Positions 8,049-16,732 of a stretch of 64,000 bases of DNA are shown here, piece by piece (within the stretch, counting starts at the first letter, position 1; each line of letters begins with the position of its first letter). The stretch is from Galactobacillus timonensis (GTDB lineage: Bacteria; Bacillota_I; Bacilli_A; Erysipelotrichales; Erysipelotrichaceae): positions 119,481 through 183,480 of the forward strand of contig NZ_LT964740.1 of NCBI RefSeq assembly GCF_900240265.1, read 5' to 3'. The notes under the pieces were generated by a model, which was not told the DNA's origin, did not search any database, and was given only the letters and a program-made list of their open reading frames with translations. A program made the position numbers and the translations under genes.

Positions 8049-8078
8049 ATTTTACCAAACTATCGTTTTCAGTGTTAA
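8049..8078 (-). promoter_or_regulatory. Predicted hybrid promoter for loaP formed by the IS end
   Basis: On the minus strand TTAACA (8078-8073) is the last six bases of the IS. It is followed by 18 bases and then TAAAAT (8054-8049), nine bases before the loaP ATG. The -35 lies inside the IS and the -10 in flanking DNA. Without the IS, the sequence at the -35 position (ATGATC-like) shows no resemblance to TTGACA. Confidence 0.55.
8057..8072. repeat. Left copy of a 16-bp target-site duplication
   Basis: AAACTATCGTTTTCAG, repeated exactly at 9533-9548 on the other side of the IS. Long duplications fit the IS1202-type elements. Confidence 0.85.
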
Positions 8079-9532
8079 GATTTTTTGATTTTGTCACCTT
8101 TTGACAATTCCTTTCCATTTTTCACAAGCTTGTAATTGTTATCCTCAAGCTCGCTGAGATAACGCTGTATATCTTTCTCAGTTTCGGCCACATATACAGG
8201 GTTTCTCTTTCTTTCACCAACCTTCATGCATGTTAAATGCTTTCCGTATCGTTCTATGTAGATTTCACCTGTGAACGCATCAATGTAAACATTGACCTTT
8301 GTCTTCTGATTGAACTTTATCAGTTCACCATTCTCATTGAATGCACTGTACAGGACATTGCCCAGCGAGAATGTATTATTGTTCACTTCTCGGGAAAATT
8401 CACCACGGAATATCTTTGAAGGATCATAGTCTGGCGGCAGCTCTCTGAAAACGTCATGTGGATCCTTTACCGGGAAAGAAAACTTATCATTCAGATACCG
8501 GATATAGTATGCGTTAAACCAATTGTTCAACGTGTCATAGTCCTTTATCTGCTGATCCGGATGGTTATGATTCCAGCGGATAATGTCATTGGGCAGCCGA
8601 TTCTGAGCCGTTCCGTTATATCGTTCAACTCTGCCTTTTGCTTGTGACGAGTTTGCAAAAATCATCTTGATATCAAGCTTCATAATCATTTTTGCAAACT
8701 TGGATGGCGCTCCATTCTTGACACTTCTGAAGACGGAATCCTTGTCTGAATAGAAGGCAAGGGGGATTCCCCACTTATCAAGAATCAGCCTGGTCATATG
8801 TGCATATCCCCTGGCACATTCCGTAGGCATAAACCATCCCGCAAGCACCTCTGTTCCTGCGTCATCCACTGCAAGGTGCAGGCAATATGTTCTGCCGTCT
8901 CCCAGCCAGTCGTATGGGGTCCCATCAATCTGTACCAATTCTCCCCTATGATCCCTTGGAGCCCTGATCGGATGCGTCTCTCTGCTGCCATCAGACCTGA
9001 CAGGCTTTTCTGCAGGTGACTTCCAGCCTTCATGCATGTATAACTGTCGAAACCACGACTTGCTTCGGTCCTTGAGGCCAAAGCGCTGGACATCATCTCG
9101 CTTCTGTGGATCTCCGCTAAACAGGACATCTTCACGATAAAAATCTCTAAACTGTGCTATGGTAATCACCGGATATGTTTTCTTGAAATTCTCCATGTAA
9201 CTGATCTCTTGGTCGGAGGCGGTCGTTACTGGCTTTCTGCCGGTATTGCCATGGGTAAGGATAGATGACATATCCTTTTCCTTTAGCTGCTCCGCCCACC
9301 GGATGATCTGTCGTTTGCTGAATCCGGTTTTGTCGGCAATCTGTCCGTATGTTAGATGAACATCAATTGCTTTCTGCATTAATAGCTTTAGAGCTTCTTC
9401 TTTTCGTTTTTCCTTCTCATTCTGCATGGAATGCCTCCAATGGGGCATTCTAATTTCTCCTACATCACAATTTCACAAAAGGTGACATTTTCAAAAAACC
9501 AGAGAAGGTGACATTTTCATTTAACTTTGACA
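8073..9532 (-). mobile_element. IS1202/ISNCY-like insertion sequence, 1460 bp, apparently intact
   Basis: The boundaries are set by the 16-bp direct repeat. The termini read TGTTAAGATT... at the left and, inwards from the right, TGTCAAAGTT..., with a shared subterminal TGTCACCTT. The right end has two copies of GGTGACATTTT, possibly transposase-binding repeats. It carries one complete transposase gene whose stop codon lies within the left terminal repeat. Both termini end in outward-facing -35-like hexamers (TTAACA left, TTGACA right). It is inserted between the tRNA-Arg terminator and loaP. Confidence 0.8.
8075..9427 (-). CDS. DDE transposase of the IS1202/ISNCY type
   Basis: About 450 residues from the ATG at 9427, which follows GGAGG by seven bases. 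The frame extends upstream to 9448 without a ribosome site. The N-terminal helix-turn-helix is LTYGQIADKTGFSKRQIIRWAEQLKE. The integrase-type core has HRGELVQIDGTPYDWLGDGRTYCLHLAVDDAGTEVLAGWF (first Asp), PLAFYSDKDSVFRS (second Asp) and MIFANSSQAKGRVERYNGT (Glu). A beta-rich C-terminus follows. All catalytic residues are present and the frame is intact, so the element may be active. It is oriented the same way as loaP. Confidence 0.85.
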   Translation of the reverse strand: MQNEKEKRKEEALKLLMQKAIDVHLTYGQIADKTGFSKRQIIRWAEQLKEKDMSSILTHGNTGRKPVTTASDQEISYMENFKKTYPVITIAQFRDFYREDVLFSGDPQKRDDVQRFGLKDRSKSWFRQLYMHEGWKSPAEKPVRSDGSRETHPIRAPRDHRGELVQIDGTPYDWLGDGRTYCLHLAVDDAGTEVLAGWFMPTECARGYAHMTRLILDKWGIPLAFYSDKDSVFRSVKNGAPSKFAKMIMKLDIKMIFANSSQAKGRVERYNGTAQNRLPNDIIRWNHNHPDQQIKDYDTLNNWFNAYYIRYLNDKFSFPVKDPHDVFRELPPDYDPSKIFRGEFSREVNNNTFSLGNVLYSAFNENGELIKFNQKTKVNVYIDAFTGEIYIERYGKHLTCMKVGERKRNPVYVAETEKDIQRYLSELEDNNYKLVKNGKELSKGDKIKKS

Positions 9533-9548
9533 AAACTATCGTTTTCAG
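9533..9548. repeat. Right copy of the 16-bp target-site duplication
   Basis: An exact copy of AAACTATCGTTTTCAG at 8057-8072. Joining the flanks gives the pre-insertion order: tRNA-Arg, terminator, target, then 17 bases to the loaP start. Confidence 0.85.
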
Positions 9549-9550
9549 AT

Positions 9551-9592
9551 CATAAAAAAAGCCGCCGCACAGAGAATTCAACTGCGCAACGG
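9551..9592 (-). terminator. Rho-independent terminator after tRNA-Arg
   Basis: On the minus strand CCGTTGCGCAG pairs with CTGTGCGGCGG (with G-U pairs) around a nine-base loop, followed by seven Ts. It lies 8 bases after the tRNA CCA end. Confidence 0.8.
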
Positions 9593-9599
9593 TTTGTAA

Positions 9600-9676
9600 T
9601 GGTGTCCTGGAAGGGATTCGAACCCTTGACCGTCCGCTTAGAAGGCGGGAGCTCTATCCAGCTGAGCTACCAGGAC
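9600..9676 (-). tRNA. tRNA-Arg (anticodon TCT)
   Basis: 77-nt cloverleaf starting GTCCTGGTAGCTCAG and ending with an encoded CCA. The anticodon loop CTTCTAA gives anticodon UCU, reading AGA/AGG. A TATAAT -10 box lies upstream at 9701-9706 (minus strand). Tandem tRNA neighbours are absent. The gene stands at the junction between core genes and the IS/LoaP/exopolysaccharide region, a common place for island insertion. Confidence 0.95.
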
Positions 9677-9714
9677 AGGCACAAGAAACATATTAACAAT
9701 ATTATACACCCTTT

Positions 9715-10179
9715 TCAAGGCTGATACGGGAGCCATTTAGCCTCAATCCGCTCATCATAGACGCTCAATACCATATATCCCGGTTCACTTCCGTCGCGGT
9801 TATAACGCAGGCTCCCGGGATTGATCAGTCGGATACCATCCGACATCTGATCCATCGGAACATGCGTATGACCATAACACACGACATCGCAGCCGTACTT
9901 CTTAGCAAGTGCCGGCAGCGTCCTGTCATAGGGATAGCCTGCCCGATCCCCATGTACCAGAAGGAAGGAATGCATCCCGATCTCAATCTTCAGCTGCGCA
10001 GGAAATTCAAAATAGTAATCGCAGTTTCCTTCCACCGTGGCCCATCCCGCCATCTCCTCTTTGCTCAGTTCACTGTCGCCGCAATGGAAAAAGTAATCCG
10101 CTTCCGGATATTTATTTTTGAGTGCTTCCCGGAAGTTGCGGAGACGATGTGAATCAGAAACGAGCACGACTTCTTTCAT
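9715..10179 (-). CDS. YfcE/MJ0936-family metallophosphoesterase (YsnB-like)
   Basis: 154 residues covering the whole small calcineurin-like fold: VLVSDSHRLRNF (metal-binding D and H), YFFHCGDSE (D), VEGNCDYY (N), LLVHGDRAG (H) and CYGHTHVPM (GHTH), ending in INPGSLRYNRDGSEPGY. This family hydrolyses phosphodiesters such as bis-pNPP with Mn2+, and its physiological substrate is unknown. There is no Shine-Dalgarno. TAAGAT lies exactly six bases before the ATG, so the mRNA is probably leaderless. Confidence 0.9.
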   Translation of the reverse strand: MKEVVLVSDSHRLRNFREALKNKYPEADYFFHCGDSELSKEEMAGWATVEGNCDYYFEFPAQLKIEIGMHSFLLVHGDRAGYPYDRTLPALAKKYGCDVVCYGHTHVPMDQMSDGIRLINPGSLRYNRDGSEPGYMVLSVYDERIEAKWLPYQP

Positions 10180-10185
10180 AACTTG

Positions 10186-10191
10186 ATCTTA
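10186..10191 (-). promoter_or_regulatory. -10 box of the phosphoesterase gene, predicted leaderless
   Basis: TAAGAT on the minus strand, six bases (CAAGTT) before the ATG at 10179. No clear -35 box is seen. Confidence 0.45.
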
Positions 10192-10200
10192 CATCACTGT

Positions 10201-10229
10201 TTGTAAATTGCCACTGTTTGAATTAAAAT
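10201..10229 (+). promoter_or_regulatory. Promoter of the 10.2 kb gene, predicted leaderless
   Basis: TTGTAA at 10201-10206, a 17-base spacer, then TAAAAT at 10224-10229, six bases before the ATG at 10236. Confidence 0.6.
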
Positions 10230-10235
10230 GATGTC

Positions 10236-10613
10236 ATGAATATCAATCTTTCGCCGTACAACTGGTACATCCTCTTTGGGGCTCTGGCGCTGCTGATTGT
10301 GTTTGTCATCCTTACCGCGGTTCATGCGATTCCGCTTGTAAAAGATCTCAAGGCTCATCAGCCAAAGATCAACAACATTAAAAAAAATGTGCAGCTCACC
10401 CAGATCAAGACCGGTGCACTGAAGGAAAAACAGGCAGAGTCCAAGAAGAATGACAAGGCACTGAACTCTCTGTTACTGCTATGGGCCATCCACAAGACCT
10501 ATAAGGCAAAGGATGAGCGCGGTCCGCGGGCTTACGTGAATACCGCGGCAGAAGTCCTGCAGAAGCGCAAGGCCCGGGCAGATCTCTTCACCAGCCTTCG
10601 TAACGGTATCTGA
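10236..10613 (+). CDS. Small membrane-anchored protein of unknown function
   Basis: 125 residues. One strong membrane helix at about 11-30 (YILFGALALLIVFVILTAVHAI) is followed by a Lys/Gln-rich, probably helical cytoplasmic region (LKAHQPKINNIKKNVQLTQ) and a basic C-terminus. I do not recognise a named family. The gene is monocistronic. It has its own promoter only six bases before the start codon and no ribosome site, and ends at a strong terminator. Its convergent neighbour encodes a VanY-like peptidase. Confidence 0.75.
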   Translation: MNINLSPYNWYILFGALALLIVFVILTAVHAIPLVKDLKAHQPKINNIKKNVQLTQIKTGALKEKQAESKKNDKALNSLLLLWAIHKTYKAKDERGPRAYVNTAAEVLQKRKARADLFTSLRNGI

Positions 10614-10640
10614 ATTGATTCATCATTGTTAACGATTGTT

Positions 10641-10677
10641 AACGGCGCATCCGATTACGAATGCGCCGTTGTTTTGT
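10641..10677 (+). terminator. Rho-independent terminator
   Basis: AACGGCGCAT (10641-10650) pairs exactly with ATGCGCCGTT (10661-10670) around a ten-base loop, followed by GTTTTGTT. It ends the 10.2 kb gene. Confidence 0.8.
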
Positions 10678-10694
10678 TATTCTCACTGTAATTG

Positions 10695-11840
10695 CTATTT
10701 TGCGATGGAAATGGCATCGATATCCTGATTCGCCTGATAGCGGAACAGGGTCAGACCATTGTCATGCAGCGTCTTGGCAAGATCGATGCCAACATAGCGA
10801 TAGTGGTATGGTTCTGCGGCGATGCCGCTGAGCTCCTCGTCTTCTGCTGTATACGTCTGTACAAAGCCGTATTTCCACGCATTTTCCATCAGCCACTGAG
10901 CCTGCCATGTCTTTTCAAACATCGCATCGCTCAGTCCTTCGACCTCAAAGTCGACGCAGGTACCAAGCTGATGCTCATCCTGGCCCGGTTTGAAGGTTGA
11001 TCTGCCGCTGTTATACAGATCTTCCTGTTCCTTATAGGAGATATAGGCAGCGCCGATTTTCAATCCGCTGCTGGCATCTTCCAGGGATGTGGTTTGTGAT
11101 TGCGTCTGTGACTGCGTCTTTGACTGTAGCTGTTTCTGCACGTCTGCCTCGTAGGCCGCAAACAGATCCTTGAGCCCCGGCATCGTCTCTGCCGTCACCT
11201 GCAGACTGCTGTCATTAACCGGAATGCTGGAATCATCTGTTGCGATGTTCACGAGGTCCTGAGGTTCCCGCTTACTGATCGTAAGATCACCACTAAGAAA
11301 GGTGCTTGTGCCGTTGACGTTAATGAGCAGACGGGCATCGGGCGCATAGCTGTCCCCGTTTTCGATCCAGCCCTCAAACTCACTCCAGGTATAGTTGTAG
11401 TTGTCGTAGCTCAATAATGTCTGCAGCGTATCGGAATCCACCCTGCCCCAGGTATCTTCCACGATCCGTACAATATGTGCCGGTGTCTCTTGCCACAGCA
11501 CCAGCGAAAGACGCTTGTATTCCGCCGCATGGTAGATGTTGAAGCCCGGCGCCTCAATAAAGGAGATGAACATGTTGGGCGCAATCGAATACTCAATGAT
11601 GTAGTCAATCTCCTCATCATTGAGATATTCCTTGATCAGCCGCCGGCTTTCTTCATCACGGTACGGATAGCGGGCAAGCGAATCATAGTGATAGTTCATC
11701 ACCGAAATCGAAATACCAAGAACCGCTGCCATGCACAGAAGAAAGATCCGCGTCCACTTCGTCTTCTGTTTCCCTTCGAGAGTCGTAATCTCCCCGTTAT
11801 TCTGCTGTCTGTCTTTGAAAATGGTCTCTGTCATGTTCAT
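10695..11840 (-). CDS. VanY-like D-alanyl-D-alanine carboxypeptidase (M15 family), membrane-anchored
   Basis: 381 residues. A basic N-terminus and one helix at about 31-50 (IFLLCMAAVLGISISVMNY) anchor it outside the membrane. Residues 55-235 form a domain I cannot name. A Gln/Ser/Thr linker (QSKTQSQTQSQTTS) precedes the M15B peptidase core: GQDEHQLGTCVDFEV holds the zinc-binding His and Asp, and EPYHYRYVG holds the catalytic Glu and third ligand His. It should trim the terminal D-Ala of peptidoglycan stem peptides or precursors. It follows uvrC by 19 bases on the same strand and probably shares its transcript. Confidence 0.85.
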   Translation of the reverse strand: MNMTETIFKDRQQNNGEITTLEGKQKTKWTRIFLLCMAAVLGISISVMNYHYDSLARYPYRDEESRRLIKEYLNDEEIDYIIEYSIAPNMFISFIEAPGFNIYHAAEYKRLSLVLWQETPAHIVRIVEDTWGRVDSDTLQTLLSYDNYNYTWSEFEGWIENGDSYAPDARLLINVNGTSTFLSGDLTISKREPQDLVNIATDDSSIPVNDSSLQVTAETMPGLKDLFAAYEADVQKQLQSKTQSQTQSQTTSLEDASSGLKIGAAYISYKEQEDLYNSGRSTFKPGQDEHQLGTCVDFEVEGLSDAMFEKTWQAQWLMENAWKYGFVQTYTAEDEELSGIAAEPYHYRYVGIDLAKTLHDNGLTLFRYQANQDIDAISIAK

Positions 11841-11859
11841 GACTTTCTTCGTTCGCTGA

Positions 11860-13644
11860 CTATTCTACCATTCCCTGGCTGTGCAGCGCCTCATAGACTT
11901 TCTGCGCCGTCTCTTTGGGAACGATCTTTGCAATATCCTCTACCGATGCCTCTTTCAGATTGCTGAAGGATCCAAACGACCTGAGAAGTGTCCGCTTCCG
12001 CTTGGGACCGATGCCCTCGATCTCATCCAGGATGGAACGGGTCTGCGCCTTGTCTCTTAATTTGCGGTGATAGCTGATCGCTACCCGGTGCACCTCATCC
12101 TGCATCCGCGTCAAAAGAAAGAACAGCGCACCGTTTTTATCAATCGGAATCTCTCTTCCATCCGTATCTACCAGAGCCCGTGTCGTATGCTTATCATCCT
12201 TGGCCAGGCCCATGATCTTGATCGTATTCTGCAGATCCAGCGACGTCAGAATCTCAAGCGCCGCATCGATCTGCGCCTTGCCGCCATCGACGAGAATCCC
12301 GTCCGGCATCCGCCCGTTTTCCTTTAACAGCCGGAAATAGCGCCTGTACAGCACTTCCTTCATACTGTCCACATCGCTGTTGGCCGTATGGAGCTTATAG
12401 AGACGATAATCCTTCCGCACCGGTTTACCATCCTCGTAGACAACACACGCAGCTACGGTAAAGGTACCCGAGATATGGGAGTTATCAAACAGCTCCACCC
12501 GGTTCATCGCATGATTTGACAGCTTCGACAGAAGGGCCACTGCCCCTTCCGTCTCACTCTCCTGACGCTCCATCGACTCAAACTTCAGATCCAGCTGCTT
12601 CTTCGCATTTTCAATGCAGAGATCCATCAGCTTCCTGCGGTAGCCCTTCTGCGGCTGCGAGATACGGATCTCCAGTACTTCCGCCAGTTCCTGCACAGTC
12701 TCCTGGCTCAGCGTCATCGGCACAAGAAGTTCCTTTGCCTTCGGATGTTCCTCATAGTACTGCACCAGGAAGTTGACAAACTCTTCCTCAGCTTCGCCAT
12801 AGAGCGGATGCAGCTTCCATTCCTTGGCCAGAATCGTCCCATGGCGCACCAGGAACCCGTTCATCGCAATGTATCCCTTGTCAGCGTACCAGGCAAACAC
12901 ATCCGCATCCGAGCGGCTGTCCTGCTCAATGATCTGTTTGTCACTGGTGGCCTGGATGCTCTCAAGCATCTCCTTATACTGCTGAGCCTGCTCGAACTGC
13001 AGGTTCGCGGAGGCTTCCTGCATCTTCTTTGTCAACTCGTCCACGACTTCCTTCGTATCCCCGTTCAAAAAGCGCTCCACCTGATCCGCCATATCCTTGT
13101 AGATTTTGGGATCAATGTCATAGACACACGGCCCCTTGCACTGTCCCATATGGTAATACAGGCACAGCTTATCCCCCATATGCACACACCGCCGAAACGG
13201 ATACAGACTCTGCAGCAGCTTCTGCGTCATCCGCGCCGCGCCCGCATCCGGAAACGGCCCGAAATACCGCGCCTTTTTGTCCTTCTTGCTGTCGCGCGCA
13301 ATGGTCAGCCGCGGATAATCCTCATTCGTCAGCTTGATGTAGGGATAGGAAGAATCATCCATGAACTGGATGTTGTACTTCGGACGATACTTCTTGATCA
13401 GATTGATTTCCAGAACCAGAGCCTCCTTCTCGCTCCTGGTCACAATGAAATCAAAATCCTCAATATTGGAAACCATCTTGGTCGTCTTAAAATCATGGGC
13501 ACCCGTGAAGTACTGATTCACACGGTTGTGCAGGTCCTTCGCCTTGCCCACGTAGATGATTTCACCATTCTTGTTTTTCATCTGGTAACTGCCCGGTTCA
13601 TGGGGCAGATTCACCAGCTTCGATTTGATATATTCCCGATCCAT
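11860..13644 (-). CDS. uvrC: UvrC, excinuclease ABC subunit C
   Basis: 594 residues, normal length. The N-terminal GIY-YIG nuclease spans about residues 14-95 (GSYQMKNKNGEIIYVGKAKDLHNRV). The cysteine cluster RCVHMGDKLCLYYHMGQCKGPC follows, then a UVR motif at about 200-235. The RNase H-like 5' nuclease has ELFDNSHISGT and GILVDGGKAQI, and a tandem helix-hairpin-helix ends the protein (LDEIEGIGPKRKRTLLRSFGS). Together with UvrA and UvrB (not in the window) it makes both incisions in nucleotide excision repair. AAAGGA precedes the ATG. It is the gene after mutS2 (10-base gap), so repair genes are co-transcribed. Confidence 0.97.
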   Translation of the reverse strand: MDREYIKSKLVNLPHEPGSYQMKNKNGEIIYVGKAKDLHNRVNQYFTGAHDFKTTKMVSNIEDFDFIVTRSEKEALVLEINLIKKYRPKYNIQFMDDSSYPYIKLTNEDYPRLTIARDSKKDKKARYFGPFPDAGAARMTQKLLQSLYPFRRCVHMGDKLCLYYHMGQCKGPCVYDIDPKIYKDMADQVERFLNGDTKEVVDELTKKMQEASANLQFEQAQQYKEMLESIQATSDKQIIEQDSRSDADVFAWYADKGYIAMNGFLVRHGTILAKEWKLHPLYGEAEEEFVNFLVQYYEEHPKAKELLVPMTLSQETVQELAEVLEIRISQPQKGYRRKLMDLCIENAKKQLDLKFESMERQESETEGAVALLSKLSNHAMNRVELFDNSHISGTFTVAACVVYEDGKPVRKDYRLYKLHTANSDVDSMKEVLYRRYFRLLKENGRMPDGILVDGGKAQIDAALEILTSLDLQNTIKIMGLAKDDKHTTRALVDTDGREIPIDKNGALFFLLTRMQDEVHRVAISYHRKLRDKAQTRSILDEIEGIGPKRKRTLLRSFGSFSNLKEASVEDIAKIVPKETAQKVYEALHSQGMVE

Positions 13645-13654
13645 TGTCCTTTAT

Positions 13655-16027
13655 TCATTTTAACTTCACGACCGTAGCTCCGCTGCCGCCGTGCTCAGGA
13701 CGTGCAAGCGTAAACGATTGCACATCCTTCATTGCGGATAACTGCTCATGCACCGCCTTACGAAGTGCTCCGCTGCCATCTCCGTGAATGATGCGGAACT
13801 CCTTGAGGCCGTGGATCTTCGCATCCGAGACATAGCTCTGCAGCTTCTCCACCGCTTCATCCACGTGCATACCAATCAGATTGCACTCAGGTGAGAAGGC
13901 TTCAAAGATACTGGCATGGGCAATATGTACCTCCGGATCCACCGTAATCTTCGGAATCACCTTGAGACTTGGCCGGATCGTATCCGGTTTCACCCGCATC
14001 TCACGTCCATTGAGATTGATGAGTATCTCCTTGCGTTCAATGCGCACCACCTTCGCCGCCTGCCCGTTGGCACGCAGCTCCACCGTATCCCCGACCTGAA
14101 AGGCAGGGGGCGCCTGTGTCTTTCTGGCATTGCCGCCCTGGGATATGTCCGGATTGTTATTTCTGCCCTGGCCGGTGCCGGATGAATTTTCACTCTCGCC
14201 GCCGGTCCGGTTCAGCTTCTGCCGCTCTGCAAGCACTTCATGGTATTTGGCATTCTGCTGCATCTTCCGCATACGCTTCAGGATGGCATCCGCCTGTTCC
14301 TTGGCCTCTTCCGTGATGGCTTCGGCTTCTTCGTCTGCGTGTGCCTTCCACTCATCCCGTTCCTTCTGGAACTCGATCTGCTGAGTCTTGAGCTGCTGCT
14401 GGTAGGTGCGGATCTCCTTGAGCTTGGCTTCCAGCTGCTCATTGGTGGCACGCTGCTTGCTCAGTTCCTTGTCCAGCTGTTCGAGAAGAACATCTTCCTG
14501 GCTTCTGGCCTGATCCTTCAGAAACCGTGCCTCTTTAATAACTGATTTTGGCAGACCGTACTTTCCCGCGATCTCCAGTGCATTGGAGGAACCCGTCGTC
14601 CCTTCCAGATACCGGTATGTCGGAGCCAGCTTCTCCATATCAAACTCAACGCTGGCCAGAAGGATATCAGGATGCCGCTTGCCATAGGATTTGAGGCGGC
14701 TGTAGTGTGTCGTGGCAACCGTCATCGTTCCCCGGATGCGCAGTTCATTCAAAATGGCAATCGCTAAAGCTTCGCCTTCCCTGGGATCGGTGCCGGAGCC
14801 GATTTCATCCAGAAGCACCAGAGACTGCGACGTCGCCGATGCCAGGGCCCTAGCCTGCTTTTCCACATGGGCAGAAAAGGAACTCAGCGAAGAAACGACG
14901 GACTGATCATCTCCGATGTCGGCATACACGGCATCAAAATAAGGAATGACAGCACTGTCACAGGGAATCGGAATGCCGCAGTAGCTCATCAGCGTAAAGA
15001 GACCGATGATCTTCATCGATACCGTCTTTCCGCCGGTATTGGGCCCCGTAATCAATAACATGTGCTGAGGATCTTCGAGGTGATAGTTATTGGCTACAAC
15101 CTTCTTGGGATCAATCAGCGGGTGCCGCGCCTTTTCGAAGGAAAGTCTGCGCTCTTGCGTCAGTGTGGCAACGCATGCATCATGCGCCGCACCCCATTGT
15201 GCCCTGGCAAAAATTGCATCAAGGATCCCGGCCGTTTCCAGGTTTCCGATCTCTTCATCGGCAATTTTCCCAACTTCCTTTGTGCATTCGACAAGGATGC
15301 GGTGGATTTCCCGCGCCTCCTGTTCCTGCAGCTGGGCCTTGCGGTTGTTGGCGGCGATGACTTCCGGCGGCTCGATATAGGAAGCCTGTCCACTGGCGGA
15401 ATCGCCATAGACAAAGCCATGAAAGCTGTTCTTGTCCGAAGCTTTTACAAGGATGACGGCACGGTCATTGCGGTAGGAAACGATCGAATCCACGATGCTG
15501 TCGGGATGCGCATGCATGAAGCGGGTCACGGCCGCCTGCACGTCGGCGTCCGCATGGCGAAGACTGGACCGGATATTTCTAAGATCGGCAGATGCGGAAT
15601 CCCTGATCTCGCCATAGGCATCGATGCAGGATTCCAGCTTCGCTGCCGTATTCTTATGAATCGTGATCGTGGAAGTCAGATCCTTTAAGGCCGGATGATC
15701 CTCCTCAATCATTTTTTCATAGGCAGTGATATGGGATAGGCCGTGGATCAGATTGATTTCCTGACTCAGTTCCTGCGGCGTCAGGGTGCGTCCCTTCTTT
15801 GCATTCTGCAGGGACTGTTCAATATCCCTGATCCCGTCAAAGGGCATCGTCCCGTAATGAACCACGGCCGCAAGGGCTTCTCTGCTGCGCTCATTTTCCT
15901 GCCGCAGAACCAGCGGCTCATAGCTTGGCGTCAGTTCTTCGATCTTCTTCTGACCAAGGGAAAAGGAGGCGAAGTTCTTCACCTGTTCCTTGATTACATT
16001 CAGTTCCAGCTGCTGCTCAAGACTCAT
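13655..16027 (-). CDS. mutS2: MutS2, ATPase/endonuclease acting on recombination or stalled-ribosome intermediates
   Basis: The start at 16027 (MSLEQQLELNVIKEQV) is supported by AGGAG five bases upstream and an ATGA overlap with the cvpA stop. The frame extends to 16069 only by chance. About 790 residues. Walker A is LLITGPNTGGKTVSMK, Walker B VLLDEIGSGTDPREGEAL. A long coiled coil (about 520-630) is followed by a low-complexity insert (NRTGGESENSSGTGQGRNNN) and a C-terminal Smr nuclease domain (IGMHVDEAVEKLQSYV ... FRIIHGDGSGALRKAV). MutS2 limits recombination and, in Bacillus, rescues collided ribosomes. Confidence 0.97.
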   Translation of the reverse strand: MSLEQQLELNVIKEQVKNFASFSLGQKKIEELTPSYEPLVLRQENERSREALAAVVHYGTMPFDGIRDIEQSLQNAKKGRTLTPQELSQEINLIHGLSHITAYEKMIEEDHPALKDLTSTITIHKNTAAKLESCIDAYGEIRDSASADLRNIRSSLRHADADVQAAVTRFMHAHPDSIVDSIVSYRNDRAVILVKASDKNSFHGFVYGDSASGQASYIEPPEVIAANNRKAQLQEQEAREIHRILVECTKEVGKIADEEIGNLETAGILDAIFARAQWGAAHDACVATLTQERRLSFEKARHPLIDPKKVVANNYHLEDPQHMLLITGPNTGGKTVSMKIIGLFTLMSYCGIPIPCDSAVIPYFDAVYADIGDDQSVVSSLSSFSAHVEKQARALASATSQSLVLLDEIGSGTDPREGEALAIAILNELRIRGTMTVATTHYSRLKSYGKRHPDILLASVEFDMEKLAPTYRYLEGTTGSSNALEIAGKYGLPKSVIKEARFLKDQARSQEDVLLEQLDKELSKQRATNEQLEAKLKEIRTYQQQLKTQQIEFQKERDEWKAHADEEAEAITEEAKEQADAILKRMRKMQQNAKYHEVLAERQKLNRTGGESENSSGTGQGRNNNPDISQGGNARKTQAPPAFQVGDTVELRANGQAAKVVRIERKEILINLNGREMRVKPDTIRPSLKVIPKITVDPEVHIAHASIFEAFSPECNLIGMHVDEAVEKLQSYVSDAKIHGLKEFRIIHGDGSGALRKAVHEQLSAMKDVQSFTLARPEHGGSGATVVKLK

Positions 16028-16680
16028 TGATTCTCCTCTTGCGGCGTATAGCCGTGTTCCTGGAGCCACTGCTCGATGGCCTGGGTATCTTCCCCTTCAT
16101 TGTTTTTCAAAGACTGATACAGCTTCGAAAAGGTTTCCGTCTCATTCACCGGTACCGCCAGCTTTGAAAATACCGTGCCGGTTGTTTCGCTGATCGTGTG
16201 CAGAACCGTGTTCCGGTAAATATCGGCACCGTTGCTGAAAAGAGGCGTCTGCAGAAGGATGCAGAACACAAGCACCCACACCGTAGCCCCGACTGCCCCA
16301 AGCAGCGCACCAAGAAGGCCGCTGATCTGCTTCAGTACCGGAATATTCTCAATGCCCTTTGCCAGCTTATCCAGAAGCAGAAACAGAAGCCGCAGGACGA
16401 TGAGCAGCACAAAGAACCACGCCATCTTGTTGAGCATCGCATACACCGTGTCGCCATAGAACGCATCCTTTGCCGGATTCCAGGACGAGGGCCAAAGGTG
16501 AATGTATTCCGCAAGGACGCCGCAATAGCGCCATGCCCCGAGAAATGACAGCACCGTACCGAGAAGACTCACAAGCTGCCTCAGAAATCCCCGGTGCGCC
16601 CCCAGAAACAGAAACGCAATGTAAAAGGCCGCAATGACGATATCAACAATGTAATAGGACGCCGGCGGAATCGTGATCAT
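16024..16680 (-). CDS. CvpA family membrane protein
   Basis: 218 residues. Four membrane helices are visible (about 8-28, 30-50, 72-95 and 106-130), with the CvpA-type first segment YYIVDIVIAAFYIAFLFLGAHRGFLRQLVSLLG. The C-terminal 70 residues are soluble and acidic. CvpA-like proteins are linked to colicin V production in E. coli and envelope functions elsewhere, and their biochemical role is unclear. In many Bacillota cvpA lies between rnhC and mutS2, as here. GAGGAAAGG precedes the ATG. It is translationally coupled to mutS2. Confidence 0.85.
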   Translation of the reverse strand: MITIPPASYYIVDIVIAAFYIAFLFLGAHRGFLRQLVSLLGTVLSFLGAWRYCGVLAEYIHLWPSSWNPAKDAFYGDTVYAMLNKMAWFFVLLIVLRLLFLLLDKLAKGIENIPVLKQISGLLGALLGAVGATVWVLVFCILLQTPLFSNGADIYRNTVLHTISETTGTVFSKLAVPVNETETFSKLYQSLKNNEGEDTQAIEQWLQEHGYTPQEENQ

Positions 16681-16732
16681 GCAATTTCCTTTCCTCTTTT
16701 CTGCACGCTATTTTACAATAGATGGGCAAATC

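Noticed and set aside
8456-9135. Extra frames inside the IS1202-like element, considered as a second transposase gene
   Set aside because: They overlap the intact transposase in other frames and have no recognisable content.
9549-9599. A phage attachment-site repeat of the tRNA-Arg 3' end
   Set aside because: I could not find a second copy of the tRNA 3' end near the exopolysaccharide region, and no integrase gene is present in the window.
12745-13677. Long plus-strand open frame of 310 codons opposite uvrC
   Set aside because: It is an antisense shadow of uvrC, with no ribosome site and no family signature.
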